Assembly: GCF_002002865.1 (NCBI RefSeq)
Contig: NZ_CP019508.1
Span: forward strand, 2,212,501-2,276,500
DNA: 64,000 nt
Reading direction: 5' to 3'
Source of the DNA: Brevundimonas sp. LM2
GTDB taxonomy: Bacteria; Pseudomonadota; Alphaproteobacteria; Caulobacterales; Caulobacteraceae
Below, one piece after another: positions 17,694-26,927 of the stretch (positions are counted from its first letter, which is position 1; each line of letters begins with the position of its first letter). The translations under genes were made by a program, and so were the position numbers. Under the pieces are notes generated by a model, which had not been told where the DNA came from, did no database searches, and saw nothing but the letters and a program-made list of their open reading frames with translations.

Positions 17694-17728
17694 AAAAGGG
17701 CGGCCGGTGCATCACCGGCCGCCCTTTT
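17694..17728. terminator. Bidirectional terminator between the KGG gene and egtBD
   Basis: A perfect 15-bp stem (AAAAGGGCGGCCGGT and its complement) with a 5-nt loop has A and T runs at the two ends. It sits between two convergent genes, so it can end both transcripts. Confidence 0.9.
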
Positions 17729-17748
17729 CGTTGCCCCCCCGACCGTAT

Positions 17749-19914
17749 TCAGACCGAGTTGGACAGCAGGGCCAAGGCGACCGAGGGCTGATCGCTTGTC
17801 TCCAGCACGGTCATCGCCCAGCCCGCCGCTGTGGTCAGGGCGCGAAGGCTCTCCGGCGTGAACTTGCGCGAGCTTTCCGTGTGGATGGTCTCGCCCGCCG
17901 CGAAGTGGAAGGCGCGCTCGCCGATCTGGACCGTCTGGGGCGTGGTCGCTTCCAGATGCATCTCCATGCGCGATTCCGCAGCGTTCCAGGGTGCCCGGTG
18001 ACGGAAGGCCGCGACGTCGAAGTCCGCGCCCAGCTCGCGGTTGGCGCGCGTCAGCAGGTTCAGATTGAAGGCGGCGGTGACGCCCTGGGCGTCGTCGTAG
18101 GCAGCAACCAGCAGGTCTTCCGCCTTGACCAGATCCACGCCGAGGATGAACAGCGCCCCCGGCCCCAGCCGCTCGCGCGCCTGACTCAGGAAGCCGATCG
18201 CCTGCGCCGGCTCCAGATTGCCGATGGTCGAGCCTGGGAAAAAGCCGATCCGACGTCCGCGGCCCAGCTCCGGCAGCGGGGCGAGGTTGAGGAAATCCCC
18301 GACCATGGGCACGACCTCGATGGCCGGATAGGCTTCGGCGATCCGCGCCGCCGCGGCGTTCAGGGCGTCGGGGCTGATGTCGATCGGCACATAGGCGGCC
18401 AGGGTCGGGGCGGCGTCCAGCAGGATGCGGGTCTTCTCGCTGGCGCCCGATCCGAATTCGACCAGCACGGCGTCGTCGCCGAAACCGGCGGTCAGTCGAG
18501 GCGCGATGGCCTGCAGCAGCGCCGCCTCCTGCCGCGTCGGATAGTATTCCGGCAGGCGGGTGATGTCCTCGAACAGGTCCGAGCCGGCGGCGTCGTACAG
18601 CCATTTCGGCGAGACGGTCTTCTGCGGCAGCGACAGCCCCGCCAGCAATTCGGCGCGGAAGCGCGCGGTGTCCATGTCCTCGATCCGGGGGCGCGCCCCG
18701 GCGGTCGCATCGGCGGCCAGTCTCAATCCCATGAACGCCCACCTTTGCTGCGGATAGAAGAAGTTGCGGTATGTGGCCCGGGCGTGCCCGGGCGGCGTCG
18801 CCAGGCTGCCGCCCCTCAGCACCCGCTGATTGGCCATGAATTTCCCGTTGTATTCGGACGCCGTGCCCTCGGTCGGGCGGAAGCGAGGATAGGGCGCATA
18901 GGCGCTCGCCGTGTGCTGCCACACCTCGTTGAACAGATTGGAGAAGACGGCCGGCGCGGTGGCGACGGCGCTTTCCCATTCGGCCTCGGTCGGCAGGCGC
19001 TTGCCGGACCAGGCCGCGAAGGCCTCGGCCTCATAGGCGCTGATGTGGCGGACGGGAGCGTCCGGATCGACGGGCCGACGGCCGGCCAGGCCGAGCACCG
19101 TCCACGTGCCCTGGTCCTCGCGCCAATAGGCCGGCGCGGTCCAGCCTTCGGCCTTCACCGTGGCCCAGCCGTCGGCCAGCCACAGCTCGGCGCGGCGATA
19201 GCCGCCGTCGGTCATGAAGGCCAGCCACTGACCGTTGGTGACCAGGTCGTGATCCAGCTGGAAGGGTTCCAGCCAGACCCTGTGATTGGGGCCTTCGTTG
19301 TCGAAGGCGAAGGTCTCGCCCGCGTGGCCGATATCGACCAGGCCGCCCTCGAACCGGGTCGCCCCGCCGCGCGCGGGCTGAAGCGCGCCGCCGGGACGGG
19401 GTTCGACGCTGTACGCGGCCGGGTCCAGCGGCGAGCGCGACATCAGGTGCAGCAGGTCCATCAGGAACAGCTCCTGATGCTGCTGGTCGTGATGCAGGCC
19501 GAGGACGAACAGGTAGCGCTCGGTCTCGTCCAGACCCCGCGACAGCCGCGCCTCCATGCGCCGGTCGATCTCGGCGCGATAGGCCATCACTGCGTCGAGA
19601 GACGGCCGGGTCATCAGCCCGCGCTCGCCGCGCTCGACGCGCCGGCCCAGGCTCTCGTAGTAGGAGTTGAAGAGCTGCTGAAGGCGGCCGTCGACGGTCT
19701 GATAGTCCGGGTCCCGGCCCAGGATCATCGCCTCGAAGAACCAGCTGGAGTGCGCCAGATGCCATTTGGCGGGACTAGCGTCGGACATCGACTGAGCCGT
19801 CAGATCCTCGACGGATAGTCCGACGGCAAGGCCGGGCATGGCGGCGCGGACCGCGCGAAACCGTTCGATATCGGAGGACGTCTCACGCGGCGCGAGCCAG
19901 GGGGAAGACGACAT
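17749..19914 (-). CDS. Fused EgtB-EgtD: ergothioneine sulfoxide synthase plus histidine trimethyltransferase
   Basis: A 721-residue bifunctional protein. The N-terminal half is EgtB: a DinB-like domain with candidate iron-ligand histidines in KWHLAHSSWFFE and LHHDQQHQEL, then a formylglycine-generating-enzyme-like domain (QLDHDLVTNGQWLAFM, KRLPTEAEWE, RVLRGGSLATPPGHARATYR). The C-terminal half, from about residue 400, is EgtD: GSDLFEDITRLPEYYPTRQE, EFGSGASEKTR, YVPIDISPDAL and FFPGSTIGN, which bind histidine and S-adenosylmethionine. EgtD makes hercynine and EgtB joins it to a thiol donor using iron and oxygen. The domain order is the reverse of fungal Egt1. The ATG at 19914 has GGAG 8 nt upstream. 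No egtA, egtC or egtE is adjacent. Confidence 0.88.
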   Translation of the reverse strand: MSSSPWLAPRETSSDIERFRAVRAAMPGLAVGLSVEDLTAQSMSDASPAKWHLAHSSWFFEAMILGRDPDYQTVDGRLQQLFNSYYESLGRRVERGERGLMTRPSLDAVMAYRAEIDRRMEARLSRGLDETERYLFVLGLHHDQQHQELFLMDLLHLMSRSPLDPAAYSVEPRPGGALQPARGGATRFEGGLVDIGHAGETFAFDNEGPNHRVWLEPFQLDHDLVTNGQWLAFMTDGGYRRAELWLADGWATVKAEGWTAPAYWREDQGTWTVLGLAGRRPVDPDAPVRHISAYEAEAFAAWSGKRLPTEAEWESAVATAPAVFSNLFNEVWQHTASAYAPYPRFRPTEGTASEYNGKFMANQRVLRGGSLATPPGHARATYRNFFYPQQRWAFMGLRLAADATAGARPRIEDMDTARFRAELLAGLSLPQKTVSPKWLYDAAGSDLFEDITRLPEYYPTRQEAALLQAIAPRLTAGFGDDAVLVEFGSGASEKTRILLDAAPTLAAYVPIDISPDALNAAAARIAEAYPAIEVVPMVGDFLNLAPLPELGRGRRIGFFPGSTIGNLEPAQAIGFLSQARERLGPGALFILGVDLVKAEDLLVAAYDDAQGVTAAFNLNLLTRANRELGADFDVAAFRHRAPWNAAESRMEMHLEATTPQTVQIGERAFHFAAGETIHTESSRKFTPESLRALTTAAGWAMTVLETSDQPSVALALLSNSV

Positions 19915-20040
19915 ATAACCTGCTCCGTGCCTACTGGGATAACCCGTGAGGCGATCCGAGTTTAGGCTAACACGGACGTTCTGCTTTCGTTGCCGCACAA
20001 TCCGGCGGTGCGACACCGGGCACCGCCGCGCCCTCCCCGG

Positions 20041-21255
<1,215 letters not shown>

Positions 21256-21282
21256 CGTCGGTGTCCTCCCGAGACACACAAA

Positions 21283-21308
21283 CGGCGCGACCCCGGGGGG
21301 CCGCGCCG
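21283..21308 (-). terminator. Hairpin between the SCP2 and acyl-CoA dehydrogenase genes
   Basis: A 7-bp G/C stem (CGGCGCG/CGCGCCG) with a 12-nt loop is followed on the minus strand by TTTGTGTG. It begins 29 bp after the SCP2 stop and ends 28 bp before the dehydrogenase start, so it could terminate or attenuate transcription between the two. Confidence 0.5.
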
Positions 21309-21336
21309 CTCTGTTCTTTTTATTGTTTCGGCACGC

Positions 21337-21642
21337 TTAGCGCTTGAGCAGCGGGATCAGCTTCTGCGCGACCATCATGTCGCCGGCGATCTTCAGCTTG
21401 CCCTGCATGAAGGCCATCATGCCGTCCAGCTTGCCTTCGGACATGGCGATGAAGTCGTCCCACGAGACGCTGACGGTGGTGTCGGCGGGCTTGTCCTCAT
21501 TGGTGACCGAGTTCGGCACCGAGGCCCCGTCGATGTAGATCTTGCCGGCGTCGCCCATGTCGAGCTTGACGGTCTTGCCCAGACCGGAGTTGTCGCCGAC
21601 GCGAGCGCGGATGTGTTCGGTAACCTGAGCCAGATCGGCCAT
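21337..21642 (-). CDS. SCP2 sterol-carrier-domain protein
   Basis: A 101-residue stand-alone SCP2 domain protein. It has the family core IYIDGASVPNSV, TTVSVSWDDFIAMSEGKLD and the C-terminal FMQGKLKIAGDMMVAQKL, the loop and helix that line the lipid-binding tunnel. Such proteins bind fatty acyl or sterol-like lipids in the cytoplasm. A good GGAGAG-like site precedes the ATG. The downstream neighbour is an acyl-CoA dehydrogenase, which makes a role in acyl-lipid transfer plausible. Confidence 0.92.
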   Translation of the reverse strand: MADLAQVTEHIRARVGDNSGLGKTVKLDMGDAGKIYIDGASVPNSVTNEDKPADTTVSVSWDDFIAMSEGKLDGMMAFMQGKLKIAGDMMVAQKLIPLLKR

Positions 21643-21743
21643 GTTTGCTCTCCTGGAAGCGATGAAGCCGGAGACCTAACCCTCCCGGGCGGCGGTCACA
21701 AGATCACGTCGGGGAAAGCGGAGAGCTTGACGCTGCAGGCAAC

Positions 21744-21827
21744 CCTGCTTCGCCGCGGCTTCGCCGGGCATCCTGCTGCGCGCGTTCAATGGGCTGTCCT
21801 GCGAAGCGCGGTTTCGCGCGAAGCAGG
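21744..21827. repeat. Nested inverted repeats beside tRNA-Ser
   Basis: CCTGCTTCGC at 21744 and its exact complement at 21818 flank a further inverted repeat, with GAAGCGCG and CGCGCGAAG around a GTTT-type loop at about 21802-21823. The block ends 2 bp from the encoded CCA of tRNA-Ser. No T tract follows on the tRNA strand, so it is not a standard terminator. Confidence 0.45.
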
Positions 21828-21828
21828 A

Positions 21829-21920
21829 TGGCGGAGACGGAGGGATTCGAACCCTCGATACCCCTTACAGGGTATGACGATTTAGCAAACCGTTGCCTTC
21901 AGCCACTCGGCCACGTCTCC
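21829..21920 (-). tRNA. tRNA-Ser (anticodon GCT)
   Basis: A 92-nt class II tRNA on the minus strand. The acceptor stem is GGAGACG/CGTCTCC, the anticodon loop TTGCTAA gives GCT, the long variable arm pairs TACCC with GGGTA, and the T loop contains GGTTCGAATCC. CCA is encoded. Confidence 0.95.
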
Positions 21921-22020
21921 GGCAGGACGGCTCGATAGCGGAGGCCGGGCGGCGGCGCAATCGGCGAAATCAGGATCGTCCGTTAACGCGACATCCACGG
22001 GGGCCATGCAGGATGGCCGC

Positions 22021-23586
22021 ATGACCAAGGCCCTCAATCTGGATCGCGCGACGGCGCCCCGGCGGGATGCTGCGAGCATGGATGTGACGGAGCCCCAAGC
22101 CCCGGTCGCGCCGCCGCTGGCCGTTCCCGCGCAGGGCGTCGCGCGGCGCGGTCCGTTCCGCCCCGAGGTGTGGCTGAACGCGCGGCAGAAGGGGGCGTCG
22201 CGCCTGGCCGTGCACTGGTTCCGCAGCGCCGACATCGCCGTGGTCGTGGCCATCACCGTCGGCGCGGGCTGGGGGATGAGCCCTCAGGGTCTGCTGGCCA
22301 TGCCCCTGTCCCGGGCCCTGCCCCTGGCCTTCGGCGCGGTCGTCGTCCTGGGACTGATGCGATCGCTGGGCCTCTACCGGTTCGCGCGCGGTCAACGCGT
22401 TGCCGCCCATCTGGCGGCGGTGTGCGGCGTGGCCGTGGGCGGCGGCCTGTGCGCCATGCTGCTCGAGGTCGCCCTGACCGGCGCCGGCCCGGCGCTGGGC
22501 GACTATGGGGCATGGACGGCTGCGCTCATGATCGCGCTGTACGGCCTGCACATGGGCTGGAGCCGCATGGTTCTGGACTGGCGAAGCAGCGGGGCCCTGA
22601 CCCCCAGCATCGTCCTGGTCGGGGCCACGCGCCATGCCGAGCAGCTGATCCGCGACGCCCTCCAGCGCCGCGACATCAACGTGCTGGGCGTGTTCGACGA
22701 CCGTCTGGCGCGCTCGCCCGACAGTATCGAGGGGGTGCCGGTGCTGGGCGACGCCGAGGCGCTGATGACCCACCGGATGACGCCCTATGTCGACCGCATC
22801 GTCCTGGCCATCGACCCGAAGGCGGAGAAGCGGGTCCGCGAACTGACCGCCCGCCTGTCGGCCCTGCCGAACGAGGTCACCCTGCTGATCGACCCGGTCG
22901 ATGCGGGCGAACGCAGCGCGGCGCTGGACCGGCTGGCGCGCGCCCCCCTGGCCTCGCTGGACGGCCCGGTCGACGACGACCGCCGCGCCTTCAACAAGCG
23001 GATGCAGGATCTGGTCATCGGGCTGCTCGCCGTCGTGTTGTTGTCGCCGATCATCCTGCTGACGGCCCTGGCGATCACGCTGGACAGCCCGGGGCCGGTG
23101 TTCTTTCGCCAGCGTCGCCACGGCTTCAACCACGAGGAGATCGTGGTCTGGAAATTCCGCTCGATGCGGCCCGAGGTCGCCGACGCCACCGCCAGCCGGC
23201 AGGTCACGTGCGACGACGACCGGGTCACGCGCCTGGGCCGTCTGCTCCGCTCCACCAGCCTGGACGAGCTGCCGCAGCTGTTCAACGTGCTGAAGGGCGA
23301 GATGTCGCTGGTCGGTCCCCGCCCCCACGCCATCGGCATGAAGACCGGCGCGGTCGAGAGCGCGCGTCTGGTCGCCGAATACGCCCATCGGCACCGGATG
23401 AAACCGGGCATGACCGGTTGGGCCGCCATCCACGGCTCGCGCGGCCCGCTGCACAGCGCCCAGGACGTGCGCCGGCGGGTGCAGCTGGACGTCGACTACA
23501 TCGAACGCCAGTCGCTGTGGCTGGACCTGTATATCATGGCCAAGACCCTGCCCGTCCTGCTGGGCGACCGGGTGGCCGTCCGATGA
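22021..23586 (+). CDS. hfsE: Polyprenyl-phosphate hexose-1-phosphate transferase, HfsE/PssY-like
   Basis: About 521 residues. Four N-terminal membrane helices are followed by a cytoplasmic Rossmann-like region (PSIVLVGATRHAEQLI) and a C-terminal bacterial sugar-transferase domain. The latter has the membrane entry helix DLVIGLLAVVLLSPIILL, then PGPVFFRQRRHG, KFRSM, TSLDELPQLFNVLKG and MSLVGPRPHA. It would transfer a hexose-1-phosphate to undecaprenyl phosphate, starting an exported polysaccharide. In Caulobacter HfsE, PssY and PssZ share this role for holdfast. The ATG at 22021 is preferred (AGGA about 7 nt upstream); ATG 22006 is possible. The flippase starts 13 bp downstream. The hfs name rests mainly on gene order. 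Confidence 0.72.
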   Translation: MTKALNLDRATAPRRDAASMDVTEPQAPVAPPLAVPAQGVARRGPFRPEVWLNARQKGASRLAVHWFRSADIAVVVAITVGAGWGMSPQGLLAMPLSRALPLAFGAVVVLGLMRSLGLYRFARGQRVAAHLAAVCGVAVGGGLCAMLLEVALTGAGPALGDYGAWTAALMIALYGLHMGWSRMVLDWRSSGALTPSIVLVGATRHAEQLIRDALQRRDINVLGVFDDRLARSPDSIEGVPVLGDAEALMTHRMTPYVDRIVLAIDPKAEKRVRELTARLSALPNEVTLLIDPVDAGERSAALDRLARAPLASLDGPVDDDRRAFNKRMQDLVIGLLAVVLLSPIILLTALAITLDSPGPVFFRQRRHGFNHEEIVVWKFRSMRPEVADATASRQVTCDDDRVTRLGRLLRSTSLDELPQLFNVLKGEMSLVGPRPHAIGMKTGAVESARLVAEYAHRHRMKPGMTGWAAIHGSRGPLHSAQDVRRRVQLDVDYIERQSLWLDLYIMAKTLPVLLGDRVAVR

Positions 23587-23599
23587 TCGGGCGTCGCTG

Positions 23600-25048
23600 A
23601 TGTTCTGGCGCGGCGTCTGGGGTTATCTGCCCGCGAATATCGTCCAGGGGCTGGTCGGGTTCGGGGCCATCGTCGTCTTCACCCGACTGCTCAGCGCCGA
23701 GGATTTCGGCCGCTATGCCATCGCCTTTTCGGTCATGACCCTGGTCCATGTCGGAACCTTCAGCTGGCTGGAGGCGTCGATGGCGCGCTTCTGGGCGGCG
23801 GAGCAGGACCAGGGCCTGGCCGACCATTTCGCCACCCTGTATCGCGCCACCGCCCTGATGACGGCGGCGATCCTGCCGCTCGCGGCCCTCGGGTTGTGGT
23901 TGGCCCCGATCGGCGAGGGGCTGAAGCTGGCCATCGGGATCGGACTGGCCGGTATCCCGATCCGGGCCCTGGCCAAGCTGGCGCAGGAACGGTTCCGCGC
24001 GGCCGGCGAGGTCGGCAAGTCGGCGACCATGGACATCGGCGTCACCCTGACCGGCTTTCTGATCGGGGCCGGCTGCGCGCTGCTGGGCGTCGGGGCCGCC
24101 TCGCCCCTGGTCGGCCTGGCCGTCGCCCCCCTGCTGGCCCTGCCCTTCGTCCTGCCGGGCGAGCTGAGGCGGGCGCGCGGCGGGGTCCACCACCGCGATC
24201 GGCTGTTCGGCTATGCCCGCTACGGCTATCCGATCGCGGCGGGGCTGGGCCTGTCGCTGATCATGGCCTCCACCGACCGGTTTCTGCTGGAGATCTTCAT
24301 GGGGCCCGCCGCCGTCGGAGCCTATCACGCCGGCTACAGCCTCTCGAGCCGGACGCTGGACGTGCTGTTCATCTGGCTGGGGGCGGCCGGGACCCCGGCC
24401 CTGATAGGGGCCTGGGAGCGCGGCAGCCGCGAGGCCTTCATGACCGCCGCCCGCGAACAGGCCTCGACCTTCCTTTTGATCGGCCTGCCCGCCGCCGTGG
24501 GCGTCGCCCTGGTCGCCCGGCCCCTGGCCGACTTCATGATCGGCGAAGACCTGCGCGGCGTGGCCGCTTCCGTCACGCCCTGGATCGCCCTGTCGGCCCT
24601 GCTGTCGGGCCTGACGTCCTACTATCTCAGCCAGGCCTTCGTGCTGGGTCGGCGCACCGACCGGCTGTTGCTGACCCTGTGCATTCCCGCTTTGTCCAAT
24701 GTGATCCTGAACCTGATCCTGGTGCCGCGGATGGGGGTGATGGGGGCGGCCGTGGCCACCACCACCAGCTTCGGCATCGGCGCCCTGGCCTCCATCACCA
24801 TGGGGCGCGGGATCGTCGCCATGCCCATCCCCTGGACCACCCTGTCGCGCTGCGGCCTGGCGTCCGGCCTGATGGCCGCGGCGGTGCTGCTGTTGCCCGC
24901 CCCCGGCGGGATCCTGGAACTGGGGCTCAAGGCCGGCGGCGGGGCGCTCGTCTATGCGGCCGCGGCGTGGAGCCTGAACGCCGCGGGCGTCCGGGATCTG
25001 GCGGCCCGGCTGATCGCCGCCCGCGCCGAGCCGAGGCCGGCCGCATGA
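23600..25048 (+). CDS. hfsF: Polysaccharide flippase (Wzx/MOP family), HfsF-like
   Basis: A 482-residue multispanning protein with about 12-14 hydrophobic segments, of the oligosaccharide/PST branch of the MOP exporter superfamily. Landmarks are the amphipathic N-terminus FVGFGAIVVFTRLLSAEDFG-like, DRFLLEIFMGPAAVGAYHAGY in the middle and LSNVILNLILVPRMGVMGAAVATT in the second half. It would flip lipid-linked repeat units across the inner membrane. It follows the priming transferase by 13 bp and overlaps the next glycosyltransferase by ATGA, as in a holdfast-type hfsE-hfsF-hfsG operon. Confidence 0.75.
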   Translation: MFWRGVWGYLPANIVQGLVGFGAIVVFTRLLSAEDFGRYAIAFSVMTLVHVGTFSWLEASMARFWAAEQDQGLADHFATLYRATALMTAAILPLAALGLWLAPIGEGLKLAIGIGLAGIPIRALAKLAQERFRAAGEVGKSATMDIGVTLTGFLIGAGCALLGVGAASPLVGLAVAPLLALPFVLPGELRRARGGVHHRDRLFGYARYGYPIAAGLGLSLIMASTDRFLLEIFMGPAAVGAYHAGYSLSSRTLDVLFIWLGAAGTPALIGAWERGSREAFMTAAREQASTFLLIGLPAAVGVALVARPLADFMIGEDLRGVAASVTPWIALSALLSGLTSYYLSQAFVLGRRTDRLLLTLCIPALSNVILNLILVPRMGVMGAAVATTTSFGIGALASITMGRGIVAMPIPWTTLSRCGLASGLMAAAVLLLPAPGGILELGLKAGGGALVYAAAAWSLNAAGVRDLAARLIAARAEPRPAA

Positions 25049-25980
25049 TCCTTCCCCTGGTCACCGACAATGCCTCGCGGGCATCCGCCACGCCCGCCGT
25101 CTCGGTGCTGATCCCCTTCCTGCGCGACGACCCGACCGACCTGCTGGGTCTGCTGGACGCGGAAGCCGGGGCACTGGGCGGTTCGGTCGAGATCGTGCTG
25201 CTGGACGACGGCACGGGCGACACCGTCCTGACCGAACGGCTGCAGGCGACGATCCGGGCGATGGCCCTGCCGGTCCGCCTGATCACCCTGACCATGAACG
25301 AAGGCCGGTCGAAGGGCCGCAACCGCCTGGCCAAGGCCGCGCGGGGCGGCAGTCTGCTGTTCCTCGACAGCGACATGCGGCCCGACCATGGCCGGTTCCT
25401 GTCGACCTGGGCCGATCTGGTGGCGCGCGAGAACCCGGCCGTGGCCTTCGGCGGCTTCTCGCTGCTGCAGGCCCCGACCGACGCCCGGTTCGCGGTCCAC
25501 CGGGCCATGGCCGCGCGCAGCGAGTGCGTGCCCTACCAGGAGCGGGCCAAGACGCCGGAGAAATACGTCTACACCTCCAATCTCCTGGTCCGGCGCGACG
25601 TGTTCGAGACCGAGGCCTTCGACGCCGAATTCACCGGCTGGGGCTGGGAGGATGTGGAGTGGGCCATGCGGGTCGCGCGCCGCTTCGCCGTGGTCCATGT
25701 CGACAACCCGGCCACCCACATGGGGTTGGACACCGTCGAGGCCCTGGCCGGCAAATACGAGCAGTCGGCCGTCAATTTCGCCCGTGTCGTCGCCCGGCAT
25801 CCCGACATCGTCAGCGGCTATCCCAGCTACAAGGCGGCCAAACTGCTGAAGCGCGTCCCAGCCCTGGCGTCGGTCCGGCCGTGGATCAGGCGCGCCGCCG
25901 TCGCGGGCTGGCTGCCGAGCGGGGCGCGGGCCTTCTCGCTGCGCCTGTACCGCGCCGCCCTCTACGCGGAGACGGTGTGA
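25045..25980 (+). CDS. hfsG: GT2 glycosyltransferase, HfsG-like
   Basis: A 311-residue GT-A-fold enzyme. The nucleotide-sugar site is visible in SVLIPFLRDD, VEIVLLDDGTGD and the metal-binding LFLDSDMRPDH. Further on, GWGWEDVEWAMRVARRF fits the ED-type catalytic-base region of GT2 polymer-forming enzymes. The length equals that of Caulobacter HfsG, which adds GlcNAc-type sugars to holdfast repeat units, and the position directly after a flippase matches. It shares ATGA with the upstream gene and TGATG with the next one, so translation is probably coupled. Confidence 0.72.
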   Translation: MILPLVTDNASRASATPAVSVLIPFLRDDPTDLLGLLDAEAGALGGSVEIVLLDDGTGDTVLTERLQATIRAMALPVRLITLTMNEGRSKGRNRLAKAARGGSLLFLDSDMRPDHGRFLSTWADLVARENPAVAFGGFSLLQAPTDARFAVHRAMAARSECVPYQERAKTPEKYVYTSNLLVRRDVFETEAFDAEFTGWGWEDVEWAMRVARRFAVVHVDNPATHMGLDTVEALAGKYEQSAVNFARVVARHPDIVSGYPSYKAAKLLKRVPALASVRPWIRRAAVAGWLPSGARAFSLRLYRAALYAETV

Positions 25981-26927
25981 TGGGCGACGTCTCGGTGATC
26001 GTGCCGACCATGCGCCGGCCGGATAGTCTGGAACGGGCGCTGCGGTCGCTGTTCGCGCAGAGCGGCGTCGCCGACCGGCTGACCTCGATCGTCGTGGTCG
26101 ACAACGATCCCGCGGGCACGGCAGCCTCAGGCGTCGCGCGTCTGGCGCCGGACAGTCCCTGCCCCCTGATCTATCGGCACGCGCCGCAGCCCGGCGTGGC
26201 CACCGCCCGCAACGCCGGTCTGGCGGCCACCGAGGCCCCCCTGATCGCCTTCCTGGACGATGACGAGGCGGCCTCGCCCGGGTGGCTGAAGGCTCTGCTG
26301 GACGCCCAGACGCTGACCGGGGCCGATGCCGTCTTCGGACCGATCACCGGTCGCGTGCCCGAGGGCACCGGCTGGGCCACCCCCCACCTCGAGCGGTTCT
26401 TCGGCCGCGAGTGTCCGACGTCCACAGGGTTGATCAACCACAGCTACGGCTGTGGAAACTCCCTGCTGGTGCGCGCCACCGCCCTGCCCGGCCCGGCCCC
26501 CCTCGATGCGCGCGCCGACCAGAGCGGCGGCGAGGACGACGTGCTGTTCGCGGCCCTGGCCGCGCGCGGCGGGCGTTTCGGCTGGGCCGCCGAGGCCCGG
26601 GTCGAGGAGTTCGCCCCGCCGCACCGCGCAACGATGCGCTATGCCCTGTCGCGCGCCTTCGCCTATGGCCAAGGCCCGAGCCAGACGGCGGCCAAGGCCG
26701 GAAACTGGCCGGGCGTGGCCCGCTGGATGCTGATCGGCGCCGCCCAGGCCGGGGTCTGGGGCGTGGCGGCGATCGCCCTGACCGTCGTCGCCCACCCGGC
26801 CCGCGCCACGATGTTGGACCGCGCGGCGCGGGGCCTGGGCAAGCTGTTCTGGACCCAGGGGTTCGAACCCCGCTTCTATGGCGCGCGCGAACTGGCCCGG
26901 CTGGACGGGCTCAGGGCCCCGGCCTAG
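25980..26927 (+). CDS. GT2 glycosyltransferase, possible HfsL-like
   Basis: A 315-residue GT2 enzyme with SVIVPTMRRPDSLERALRSL, a VVDNDP motif, GVATARNAG and the metal-binding FLDDDEAASPGW. GGEDDVLF is a candidate catalytic-base segment. A hydrophobic stretch near residues 245-265 may associate with the membrane. It starts at a TGATG overlap with the HfsG-like gene, so it is the last gene of a four-gene polysaccharide operon. Caulobacterales holdfast synthesis needs an additional GT2 (HfsL); this gene is a candidate, from context. Its 3' end overlaps the convergent protease gene by 17 bp. Confidence 0.78.
   Translation: MGDVSVIVPTMRRPDSLERALRSLFAQSGVADRLTSIVVVDNDPAGTAASGVARLAPDSPCPLIYRHAPQPGVATARNAGLAATEAPLIAFLDDDEAASPGWLKALLDAQTLTGADAVFGPITGRVPEGTGWATPHLERFFGRECPTSTGLINHSYGCGNSLLVRATALPGPAPLDARADQSGGEDDVLFAALAARGGRFGWAAEARVEEFAPPHRATMRYALSRAFAYGQGPSQTAAKAGNWPGVARWMLIGAAQAGVWGVAAIALTVVAHPARATMLDRAARGLGKLFWTQGFEPRFYGARELARLDGLRAPA

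Noticed and set aside
17707..19818. Plus-strand frame of about 700 codons opposite egtBD
   Set aside because: No recognisable domain and biased composition; the EgtB-EgtD motifs are on the minus strand.
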